DNA of 64,000 bases from Montifringilla adamsi. Taxonomy: Eukaryota > Chordata > Aves > Passeriformes > Passeridae. Positions within the stretch are counted from its first letter, which is position 1, and each line of letters opens with the position of its first letter. Location of the stretch: contig JAGGNK010008670.1 in the NCBI GenBank assembly GCA_017590115.1, positions 6,815,677 to 6,879,676 of the forward strand, given 5' to 3'. Below, one piece after another: positions 48,011 to 58,082 of the stretch. A program made the position numbers and the translations under genes. The notes beneath the pieces are model-generated. The model was given only the letters and a program-made list of their open reading frames with translations, was not told where the DNA came from and searched no databases.

Positions 48011-51000
48011 CCTTATCTTAATCTGGTATATTTTCTGCTCTGTTCACATTTGTAACTAGACTATAACATATTTTCCACCAAGTCTCCAATTTAATATAAC
48101 ACATTTGTAATAGCTGAAGAATTCATACCCTCTTAAACATTTTGGTTTTGCACCATAAACTAGGTTATCCATAATACAGATGCCACTTTGAGTACGTTTT
48201 ACTTCTCCCCCCACTTTTTCATGAGATAAACGAAAAACTTCCAATGATTGTTTCAATATATTTTAATGTATTTCTAAGATCCAAATAAGCTTTACTTTAG
48301 GCAACTTGTACTTTTTCCTTCTGCCTATGAGGAACTATCTTCATCCTCTGTGTGCTCTCCATATTCTGTGTTAAGGCATAACCTCAACAATATAAAAATT
48401 GAAAATAGTTGTGAAGCTTCTTAAAAAATTTTTGCTCATTTTCTTTAGGTACAGGTTCTTAATATAACCAACACCTTTGTTTTTCTGCCTTTCCTGAACA
48501 GCATGTAATCCTTTTTTATGAGTATTACATGGATTATTGTTCTTTCACTATTTCTATGTAGTATCTACCTGTCTTCTAATAATTATGATTTCTTTTGTTG
48601 AGGCAATCCTATGCCTCCCTTCCAGCTGTATACAACTGGCCACGTTGTGTACATTACCTGGATTGGATAGAGTGGTAGTATCAACTGCTCACAACAAAAG
48701 CACCAATCACTTATTTCCTAGTTTCCATATTTTTGCATTGTTTTCTCTGCTGTACATCATAATTTCCCCCCTTTCTTTTACTATACATTCTTTCTTGTGT
48801 TCCTTTTTCAAAGCCTTCTTAAAATTGTCCTGGTTCTTAACAGGAATGTTAGACAACAAATAGCAAAAGATGAAAGATGTCATCTACATCTCAAGCCTGC
48901 AACTGGAAAATTATATTCCTTGTTAAACTGCCATGAATGACAGCAGAAATAACCTGTCACTTTGATGAGACACATGTCAAGCTGTATTTTTTATTTTATT
49001 AATAATTTCTGTCACATTTCTGTCATTACTCCTACAACAATGGTGTCCAAGGCCATATTGAGGACTAAGGCCACCTCCTACCTAGCATAAATAATAAGAA
49101 TCTGTTCTTTTGTTCAAAATATTATTTTTTCAGATTTTAAGAGGTTCTGACAGATTACTAACATATCAAAATGTGATGTTTACTCTCAGTTTTATAAAAT
49201 ACTCAGAAATACTCAAAAAGCTTCTATTTATTATAGTCCTTGTTTATTTCTATATTAATATTAGCAAAATTGATCACAGGAAATTCTGTGAAGTTAAACT
49301 CTAATATACAGCATCACTTATTGAGAACCATATTTCTGTATTTCAGACTAAACTTAAATGGGCAAGTATTTCCCCTCAATTGATTTTTAATTAACAGTGA
49401 ATAAGAGTTCCTGGACCTTTTATTGATACACCTACTAGTCAGAAAATATTGAATTTGAAAATGCATTTTGTGACAGCCTTCCTGCCCCTATCCAAGAAAC
49501 GACACTGTAGCTTTGGAACCCGACTGGTGACATTGAGAAGACAGAAATTAACATGAAAAAGACATGGAAGCAAATTACTGCACTATTTACAACATTGTAA
49601 TTTCAAATTAGATACACTGATATAAAGGTTAAGATACAGCTGGCTCCAGTTTTGGTGAGGCAAATGTTAAAGTTTGTTTCCTCAGCTTTTGAGAACTATT
49701 AAAGTCTATAAAGCCAAATGATTGATAGTAAATGCATGTCAAAACAAATCTGAAGGTCTCATTTTTAAGTGGACAAGAGTGTCTGAATTTCTTCTCTGTA
49801 TCTCATAACAGCAAACGAAGTCATAATGTAATCAAGACAGGTAATTTGTCTAAATTCATTGTACTGCACTTTCCTTATCGCACATGCTTTTGTTGTTGTT
49901 CTAAATGCAGAGATGTTATTCTGTTCTAAATGCATATTTTATTGAAAAATGCTGTCCAAAAGTGTTGGTAACTTGTATCCAACATCCATACTGGGGTAAG
50001 AGGTGTAAAAAGGAAAAGATATGAGATAAACAGGTTACCAGAAGACAGCAGACTGCTCTAAGACAAGTGAACATGAAGCAGGAGAGTGTTCCACGTTTTA
50101 GAGAGACCCAAAACACTTTATTTAGTGTGTCTCTTTTCCCGTAGGGATTGCCAAAATACAGAAGCATGTGAGAAAAGTGAGTTTATGGGCACAGGTCTAT
50201 CCTGCAAACCTCGTAGATAAAATTCAGGTGTTTTTTTTTAAAGCTGGCTACTTCCCCTCTCGTGGCAGTCCCCTATTGCTTCCTAATCCTCGCACAGCTT
50301 GTGAAGAGGGAGCTCTGCTGCTGAGAAATTTTCCACCATCAGATGTTCACCTCCCTCTGCTCATGAGAGCGAGCAGAACTCCTGTGCGGAACACTTCTGC
50401 TTTGTGCCCAAGCGGTGCTGAGAGGGGACCCGGCCCCTGCTGCAGGCAGCAGGAGGGAAAACAGCACAAAGGTGGCAGGAGGCAAAACATCTCATGAAAG
50501 CCTTCAAACTCCAGCAAGGAGGAGAAAACCGGCAAACAGGACAGTGAGAGGAGCAGCAGCGGCAAATCTGAGTGTGGTGATAAGAAAGGGAGAAGTAGAG
50601 GAAGAAAACTTAATGCTTACATCTGCTATGCCAACCTGCACAAGTTTTGGCACAAAATGTTTTTTTGAGAGGAACTGCAGTAATGCTGATACGTGATTAA
50701 TTGTGCAAACTTTGGGAAAATCACATTCAGGGGCTAACATTAAACTCTGGGCTGTGATTTGTATTTCTGGGCATGGGTAAACTGATGAGACATGGATTTT
50801 TTTTTTTCCATTGCATATAATGAGTTTCACTTACTTGATATTTTAGAATTTACTTTATTTATATGCAAATAAACCGCTGGAAGTAAAACTAATATACCAA
50901 TGACTCAGAACTTCAAAAGCCTGAGAGCAGAGCAATGAAATGTCAGACTGTTTATAATAATTCTAACCTGGCAGAAAAATTTGCTGAATTTGGTCTTTAT

Positions 51001-54000
51001 GATCCTTAGGCGTTTTATTAGAAATATTACGGACAATGATGAAAATCCATAGCTACAGAAAGTCACCTCCTAGTTTACATGCCAGGACTCTGATTTGGTA
51101 GAAAAGTGTTTCTCTCAGTTTTGCATCACCTGTTTCTGAAACAGACTGTGCAAAATTAGATTCTGTGATACAAACAACTGGTACGTACTTTGTGTGCTGG
51201 GTAGATTAATTCTAAGTACTATTTCAATGCTTTTACCTTTTTCATTTTCAACATTTGCAAAAAGAGTAGCAAATTAACCTGAATAGAGGATTTCAAATGG
51301 ACCTGGTTTGTACATCAACGCCCTTTTTTTTTTTTTTAAAGCTTGCTTACAAACCAGATTATTATAAATTATAAAATAATCTAAAGCCAAGTTTTGAGAC
51401 TGCATTTTCTAAAGTCGAAATTTCTGCATTAATTATTTTTTCCATCTTTTCATGCCCGTTGTTCTATTTGAACAATACATTCTGATACAGCTGGTGGACT
51501 TTATCCCAATTTTTTATCCTCCTCCTTTGCACAGTAAATTGTGACAATAGTGGTAGATTAAAAAAATAAAGTACAGCATGGTTCTTGAGTAAACAGTGCC
51601 TCTTTGGTGAAAGTTATATGCTGGGTTTAGACTAACATTTATATTAATATATGACAGGGACTATGCTAGGAGCTGTTGTTTTTCTATTTTTTGAATGATT
51701 TTAATTCCAGAATGGAGGGGTGGATCCTTAGCTAGTAAAAGTTCTTCCTAATTTATATCCAGTAAAAATACAGCATGAGCCAAGTATTTCTGAGCCTTTG
51801 CAAGATTTTCTACTAGGCTCTTGTAAAACTGCTCAACAGCTTCAAGGAAAGCTTCCTCTACCAGCATTGCAAATGCTCACAATTTTTACAGTTTCAGTCT
51901 GTGCCTTTGCCAAATGCAATTTATCATCTACTGTCTTTGAATGAACTTCATTCTGTGAAAGTGAGCTCATTAGTTTAACCTTTTTTCAATTTACAAGCAG
52001 CTCATAGTCTGCTGTTCAAAACTTGGTAGAGCTGCTGTTGAAATACTGGAAAATATCAAGGCAAAATGGAAAACATCCCACCATAAAGACTTCCTAGTGC
52101 TCTGAGTACTTTTGGAAAAGAGTTGTAATAAAAAAATATTATCAGTTTATCATTATGTAATTTTACTTAGGATAGGAGTTATGACTCCTAGACACCACTA
52201 GAGATCAGTTAAGATTCCAGCCATGTGCCCAGATTTTTAAAATTTTGTAGCTTAAAGTTAAGTTTATGTTGGTATTAACAGCTGAGCAGAGATTCAACTT
52301 AGCAATGAATTGAATTTTACATTGTGCATATTCTTTGTGGGCTGTTTTATTAATTAAAACTAAAAATGCACATTACCTTTTTTTAAAATCCATAATTGTT
52401 TAATAGCTTGGGGTTTATTTTTTTTAGGTAGCAGTGTCACCAACACTGTTACAGTATTTTTAATAGGTTTCCAAGTAAACCAAAATGGGATTTGTATCTG
52501 CAGTTAATATTGAGATTGCTCTGCTTCCCTTTCCTTAGTGAGTTAGCTGTGTCTTAAATGTTGAGAAATCAGTGCAAAAATGCCTTTTATAAAATATTTA
52601 GCAATACTTTTCATGCCCACTGAAACATGGGAAACCCTTGAGGTTCCAGCTTGCAAGAATTTTCATGTACACATACTTATTTTTTTGTAGACCCTCTATG
52701 ATCATATAGGTGTGTGACTGACAAATCAAAATGAAATGATTAATATGGATCATTTCATGTAAATAGGAAATGCCAAAGGCACAATGTTAAACATCACAAC
52801 AAAAGAATTAAGGGCAGGAAGCTGATTGCCTCTGCAATTAAAAGTTTAGGAGACAAACTATCTGATCTGGAACTTGGCCAAAGCATCTTGACTAACAAGC
52901 CCGCTCCTGCAAAAAAGTGCCAGAGGAATTCTGATACCCCTGTGTGGTCAAGATTGCTGCTTTGACTAAATTAAGCCATCTCAAAACATAACACTGCCAT
53001 ATACATAATCCCATGCCAACATTTGGCAAAGCAATTCTTCTGTTCAAGCATTTGTGCTGGGGAAGGCTGACTAAATACAGCATCAGGGCAAACAGTTTTG
53101 AAAGCATTTATTTTGAATTTCATAGGAAGCCAAATGCTGTGCAAATCCCGTTCTGTGACTGAAATTTGCCCCCTGTTAATTTATAGTACTTTCATAGAAG
53201 TCAACAGGAGGACTGGTACCAGATCTATAATATACTGTAAAAACTTTAAAACATCTTATAGTTGGTTGTTAAAATGACAGCAATTTGAGAGCAGTGATTG
53301 GGGGTTGAACTCAGCTTATGTTCTGCTTCCATCTGGTCTGCTACTGTTCTGTTGAAGATGGAAAACCACACACACAGGATTGCACACATTATCCTAAGAG
53401 ACAAATACTCTCTTTCACCTGTACAGTTTAGCATTTAGACTTGGCTCTTCTGCCTTATCTGTGAATCCCAGGGTGTGCTCCTGTATCCATCAGGTTCCAT
53501 CCTGTCAGAGCCTACATCTACTGAATTAAACAGGACTCCTTACGTAACTGAGGTTGTACATTTGTGGACAAACAACCCGTGCATCTCATCTCAAGTCCTC
53601 TCTCTCATGCAGAAGCCTCAGCCCCGGGGCTCAGGAGGGGCAGCTGCTGCCTCAGGACCCTTGGCAGCCCCTGAGGTCACCGTGCAAACCCAACCAGCAA
53701 ACACTGAGAAATCAAAGGCTTAATCTCATGGGGATGCTGAGGCAGCTTTGAAAGAGCTCCTGTGGCACTGTACTCCTCTGCATCCTTGTGCTGCTCGTGG
53801 TGCTGGCTCTGTGGAAGGCCACTTCACCTCTCTCCTGGTGTTTTACCTGAAAGCATGTGGAGCACAAGCGATGGCAAAAGCAAATCCTACAGAAAGGCAC
53901 CTGGAAATGCGAAGGCAGGACGTACTTTCCTGTTAGATGTTTTAAACTGCCTTTGGAATTTTAGCTTAGGACCTCTCTAGTATTTCTATGTTGTGAGGCT

Positions 54001-54067
54001 TCACTTTGAAACCATTAAGGAGAAAATCTAAACCTAGGTCTAAACAAAGTGGTTTTCTGGCTTTTGG
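48011..54067. other. AT-rich sequence, possibly tail of old LINE then unique
   Basis: The first 800-900 bp may be the diverged 5' continuation of the CR1 relic at 46855-48010, but I cannot align it with confidence. The rest is AT-rich unique sequence. A moderately GC-rich stretch at 50330-50600 has several chance frames and no CpG clustering strong enough to call a promoter. An octamer ATGCAAAT lies at 50863-50870. Confidence 0.5.
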
Positions 54068-54121
54068 GAAAAAAAAAAACAAAACCAAAAAAACCCAAAA
54101 AAACCCAACAAACCAACAAAC
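54068..54121 (+). repeat. A-rich low-complexity tract
   Basis: A run of A interrupted by C singlets and triplets, with AAAAAAACCC twice and CCAACAAA twice. It is a simple A/C sequence of about 54 bp, likely formed by slippage. Confidence 0.85.
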
Positions 54122-56599
54122 TTAATCTGTACTATAAACAAAAAATTAAGAAGAGATACACACATTATGGCCTGATGTGGTAAATACTTTCAGTGGTGGA
54201 CTTCAGCAGAGCTTAAATGCAAAGTATATTTCATCTACATTTGCACAGTTTACTGAGCTTAGTCAAGAATGTCGCCACTGAAGCTGATAATGATTGATGC
54301 CTCTCCAAGATAGGTAAAATCCCAGTCTCTGTAATTATGCTCATTACCCTGTTAAGGTTGTTAAGGTTCTCCCCTTTTAGAAGTACTCCAAGAATTAGCT
54401 GAGTTACAGCAGGTTATTAGTGCAACATGGGCTCTACAGGCATCTTTTAAAGTAAGGAGACTACGGAATTAATTCTGCAGATTTTACTTTTATATCTGAG
54501 AACAGAACAGTAGGAAAAAAGGAAATGATTACTGGAATTCTAAATCAGATCCTACATTTGACCCTGATAACTTCAGAAGAGCTATTGCTCTAAGGCATGT
54601 AGGATCAGGTGTTATATACTGACCCATCATTTTGCATTTGGATGTACCCAGTGTAGTTTACCCAGGTAAAGACCACCTTCTCTTCAAGAAATGGAAGTTC
54701 TATTAAGGGCTCAGTGCTTTAAAAATCAGATCATTTTTGCTTAGGAGTCCAGGGTGCTGACATGTGTCTGACTTGATCCACCCAAACTGGGATGGGTTTA
54801 CGGTTCATCTTATTTTAGATTAACAGGTAATGGCAAGTAGCTCTTCCTAAATTAGGAGAAGTCTTAGAAGAAGTCTTGGATAGTAAGAAAGGTAAAATGT
54901 GCTGACATTTTCCTTTTTTTTTACATGTATTTATATGGTAACTTAGCTTATATTCCAACATGGTTTAATCAATATTACAGTAGATATCTCATTGCAAAGA
55001 AATTAGCTTTTTATCATCTTTGCCTGATTCACTTAAAGGCTCTAATTAAGGATATACTAAACATGAAAATCTCTGCTAAGGCTTTAAGCTTTGTAGATGT
55101 TATCTGAAGCTCATTAATGCTTCCTGTTAGGACAAAAATATATTCAAAAGTTTGGATGATGAACTGAGGTGGGTTTTTGTTTTTAAAAAATTATAAATGT
55201 ACTGAACAGGAATAGTATTTTTACTTCAGCATGCCTTTTAAGAGAATTTGGTTATAATTTATTTATATTTCAGCTAGAAAAATAGAAGTATTTTGAAAGA
55301 AAAAATTAAAGTACACCAATCACAACATATTTGCATGTTTTGACCTTATTTCCTATTGCAAGTTTGACTTCAATTTTTGAATGACTCAGAAAATTTACAG
55401 TGCTGTGACACACCTCAAGATTCCATTAGATTCCCTTTTATAAAGCGCTGTACTTCTGTTGAAATCTTGCAAGATGCCACTCACAGCAAAGAACTTCTGC
55501 TTTCTTAAGGATGTAAATACCTATTTGGCAACGTCCCATTCAGTAGGATTATTTATAGGATTGGTTTTGTGTTTTAACCTTATTATCAGAAATAAATAGT
55601 AACACACATACTCCCTCCACTGATAGCATCCCTTGTTAAAACCTGTTTGCTCTCCTATTACAAGCAGTGTTATGTCACATTATTTATCACTGCTGCGACC
55701 AGATAACACAAACATGAAAGAGTAACCGGTGTCATTCAGCTCTGGAAGGCAGTGCTGGATCAGAGTCCTCTCTTAACTCATCTGCATCGCTCACACCCGG
55801 GCTCTGACCCTGCCTGCTGCCCCCCATGACCACTCAGTCGGGGTTTCAGTGCCGTGCAAACCAAACCCGAGCGGTCAGCTCGCACCTCCTGAGGCTGCAG
55901 CTCCTCTCCGAACAGCCTGGCTGCTAACACCACACGCAAGGCTGGTGCGTGATAAAAGCACTTCATCGTTCCTGGCAGGGAACACCAAGCCACACTGGGT
56001 CAAAGCAAAGGAACAAATCTGGGAGATGAATGTAAATCTTTACTCCACTTTGATACCTCCTCCTTCAAAACAGACTTGGCTTTCCAAGGAAGAGCCATGC
56101 GAAGGAGAGCGGGAGTCAAGGTTAAAGGCATCAGGTCCAAGGCACTGGGATGTTTTTATTAGGGAGGGGTGTGCTCTGCCAAGGCAACGCAGATCAGTAG
56201 GATCATCAGACAAGATTTCTGCCTAAAATCTTGAAGTCTCTTCGCCATGTGTTTGAATTCATTCTACAAAGTCATTCCGTGGCTTAGCAAAATTAATCCT
56301 CATCCCATGTGGAGAGGGAGGAATAGAAATCCATCACCTTTAAACACAACACACTGAGCAAATCGACAGTTTGAGTGTGGTGTGAAACCTTTGCAGATTT
56401 TGCAAAGCAAGTGCTCTGTCTTTTCCCTTATTGTTTGCCCTTCACTTGACATACAGGAAGAGATGCATCAAGAGGATGGCAGGAGACATGTGTCACTTAA
56501 AGCATGCCATAACAATGTTTGCCCTGGAATACTCCCTTGAATCTGTTTGAACAAGCAGGCATCATACATGGCAAAACACACAGAGAACTTCACCTAGTT
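54122..56599. other. Unique sequence flanking the CpG island
   Basis: No exon or dispersed repeat can be supported. GC content rises from about 55780 towards the island. A 125-codon plus-strand open frame (55849-56226) has no recognisable domain and no strong donor at its end. Confidence 0.5.
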
Positions 56600-56823
56600 A
56601 CAAACTTGACAGAACCCCTCTGCCATCCTCCCCCGCTGAGCAGCGCCAGCCCCGGGCACGCCGCTCCCTTCGGCCCTGAGGCGGAGTGCCGCGGTCACAC
56701 CGCACCAGGTCACTTGTTGCACAGTGCCAAGGGTGGCATCTCCCCTCGGCTCAACCCACCGAAAGTTGGCGGAGCCGCGTTCCGGCGGAGCCCGCCCCGA
56801 GCCGCCCGTGTGGCGCCGCTCAC

Positions 56824-56921
56824 CTGCATGTGTCCCTGGTACATCCTGCCGCGGCCGCTCCGCTGCCCTCAGGCCGGCAGGTCGGCTGTGCTGCTCGGGG
56901 GGCACTGCTCCGGCCGCTCGG
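56824..56921 (-). CDS. Candidate exon with start codon MYQGHMQ (minus strand), partial
   Basis: On the minus strand a long T/C tract (complement of the purine tract 56926-56998) leads into TTTCTTGTAG|C, a strong acceptor. The 98-bp exon runs from 56921 to 56824 and ends ATGCAG|GTGAGCGG, an excellent donor (GT at 56823-56822). An ATG at 56844-56842 (context GGCAGGATGT) opens MYQGHMQ and reaches the donor in phase 0. An in-frame TGA nine codons upstream makes this the first start in frame. The exon lies within the CpG island. Only seven codons are seen, so the product cannot be identified; further exons would lie to the left. Alternatively the exon could be a transcription-start exon without use of the acceptor. 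The acceptor tract is also low-complexity sequence, which lowers confidence in that boundary. Confidence 0.48.
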
Positions 56922-56925
56922 CTAC

Positions 56926-56998
56926 AAGAAAGGAAAAAAAAAAAAAAAAAAAAAGGGGGGAAAAAAAAAAAAAAAAGGAAAAAGAAAAAAAAAAAAAA
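56926..56998 (+). repeat. Purine-only tract (A-rich with G clusters)
   Basis: About 73 bases contain only A and G: about 21 A, 6 G, 16 A, then GG, short A runs and about 14 A. It can adopt triplex (H-DNA) structures and is hard to sequence accurately. On the minus strand it serves as the polypyrimidine tract of the acceptor at 56922. Confidence 0.92.
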
Positions 56999-57164
56999 GC
57001 CTAACCCTGAAGGAGCTATTTTTGGCTAAAGCTCCGTTTGTCCTGGCAGCTCCTGTACTGGTTTCAGTAACCCAGAGCTGTTCGGCGCCCGCCTATTGCC
57101 TCGCTGCCTGTGTTTCCCCCTGCCAGGCGGTGCCGGCACTGCCCGGCAGCGGTGCTCGGGGGTG

Positions 57165-57226
57165 CTGGGCAGGCGGGCGGACCCGGGCAGGGCTGCGGGC
57201 GGCCGGGCGGGGAGAGCCGCGGGGCG
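57165..57226 (+). repeat. G-rich stretch with G-quadruplex potential
   Basis: At least six runs of three or more G separated by short C/G/A-containing loops (GGGCAGGCGGGCGG, CCCGGGCAGGGCTGCGGG, CCGGGCGGGGAG). It sits just before the assembly gap, a common cause of dropout in bird GC-rich promoters. Confidence 0.8.
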
Positions 57227-57238
57227 GAGCGGCGCCGC

Positions 57239-57427
57239 NNNNNNNNNNNNNNNNNNNNNNNNNNNNNNNNNNNNNNNNNNNNNNNNNNNNNNNNNNNNNN
57301 NNNNNNNNNNNNNNNNNNNNNNNNNNNNNNNNNNNNNNNNNNNNNNNNNNNNNNNNNNNNNNNNNNNNNNNNNNNNNNNNNNNNNNNNNNNNNNNNNNNN
57401 NNNNNNNNNNNNNNNNNNNNNNNNNNN
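57239..57427. other. Assembly gap, 189 N
   Basis: All bases are N. The flanks are extremely GC-rich with G-quadruplex-forming runs on both sides, so the gap most likely hides CpG-island sequence. The true length may differ from 189. Any open frame that crosses it is meaningless. Confidence 1.
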
Positions 57428-57509
57428 TCTGGCCGCCCTCCCCCGCCTCCCGCCGGCAGCCCCGGCCTCCTTCCCGCCCCCCTTCCCTCCTCCTCCTTCC
57501 TTCTCTCCT

Positions 57510-57532
57510 CCCTTCTTCCCTCCCTCTCTCCC
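57510..57532 (-). repeat. Pyrimidine-rich tract, G-quadruplex motif on minus strand
   Basis: Four CCC runs (57510-57512, 57518-57520, 57522-57524, 57530-57532) with loops of 5, 1 and 5 bases meet the usual G-quadruplex pattern on the minus strand. The wider tract from about 57468 to 57535 is almost pure C/T and ends in CCGCAG, which resembles a plus-strand acceptor. It is more likely promoter low-complexity sequence. Confidence 0.75.
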
Positions 57533-57952
57533 TCCGCAGGGCGAGCGCGCAGCATCCAGGGAACGCGCGGAGCCCCGCGGCCGCCGGGCGGAGCCCGCTG
57601 GGGTCCCGCTGGAGCCGCCGTGCCCCGGCCCCACCGCCCCGCCACGGCTGGCGGCTCCCGCTGCAGTCATTAAAAGAAAAAAAAAAAACAAACCCACAAC
57701 CCAACGCGGAAAAAAAACCCCCACAAAAAACCTGCTAAGCATAACAGCAAAAATCGGAGCGTCCCGGAGCCAGGACTCGGCAAAGCCTGGATGTGGCAGC
57801 GGAGCCCCCGCGGGTGGCGAGTTTCGCCTCCCCGCGCGGAAGCGGAGGGAGCGCGCAGCGAGCGGCTCCGGCGCGGGCGCATCCCGGGAATGGTCGCTGC
57901 CCGCGCTCCCGGCCGCAATTAACCGGGTTTCAGCAAAAGGACCGGGCCCTAC

Positions 57953-58052
57953 CTTGTGCTCTGCGTATGAAGAGCGAACGTGATCTCTTGTGATTCCCAG
58001 AAAATATCAGGAGACTCTTGTTCTGGCTTGGTAGTACCGCTTAGTAGCGTTT
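57953..58052 (-). other. Candidate 5' non-coding exon (minus strand)
   Basis: On the minus strand a CTATATAAC TATA box (58076-58082) is followed about 25-30 bases later by the expected start of transcription near 58050. The segment then runs to GCACAAG|GTAGGG, a reasonable splice donor (exon end 57953, GT at 57952-57951). There is no ATG on this strand between the predicted start and the donor, fitting a 5'UTR exon. It could be spliced to the acceptor at 56922 across a 1.03-kb intron that contains the CpG island and the gap. The start site is estimated, not observed. Confidence 0.33.
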
Positions 58053-58075
58053 TTCAACGCTTGCCAAAGACGCTG

Positions 58076-58082
58076 TTATATA
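58076..58082 (-). promoter_or_regulatory. TATA-box-like element (minus strand)
   Basis: The minus strand reads GCCTATATAACAG, a close match to the TATAWAA consensus. It lies at the right edge of the CpG island, about 25-30 bp before the predicted start of the exon at 57953-58052. Confidence 0.4.

Larger units (their letters stand above)
56600..57990. promoter_or_regulatory. CpG island (interrupted by assembly gap)
   Basis: This is the only long stretch of the window rich in both GC and CpG, with clusters such as GGCGGAGCCGCGTTCCGGCGG, CGGCCGGGCGGGG, GCGCGCAGC and CGGCGCGGGCGCATCCCGGG. It contains GGGCGG GC-box cores near 57172, 57200 and 57222. Such islands mark promoters of broadly expressed or developmental genes. 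Consensus splice donors inside it occur on the minus strand (56824 and 57953); I find no good one on the plus strand, which favours minus-strand transcription. The centre is missing (189 N). Confidence 0.85.

Noticed and set aside
57468..57545. Plus-strand acceptor CCCTCCGCAG|GG after a long C/T tract
   Set aside because: It scores like an acceptor by eye, but no plus-strand donor follows in the island and the tract is promoter-type low-complexity sequence with a G-quadruplex pattern.
56686..57738. Long open frames on both strands across 56686-57983 (up to 350 codons)
   Set aside because: They read through the 189-N gap and through homopolymer or G/C-rich tracts on several frames and both strands at once, which is typical of stop-poor CpG-island sequence and not of a protein.
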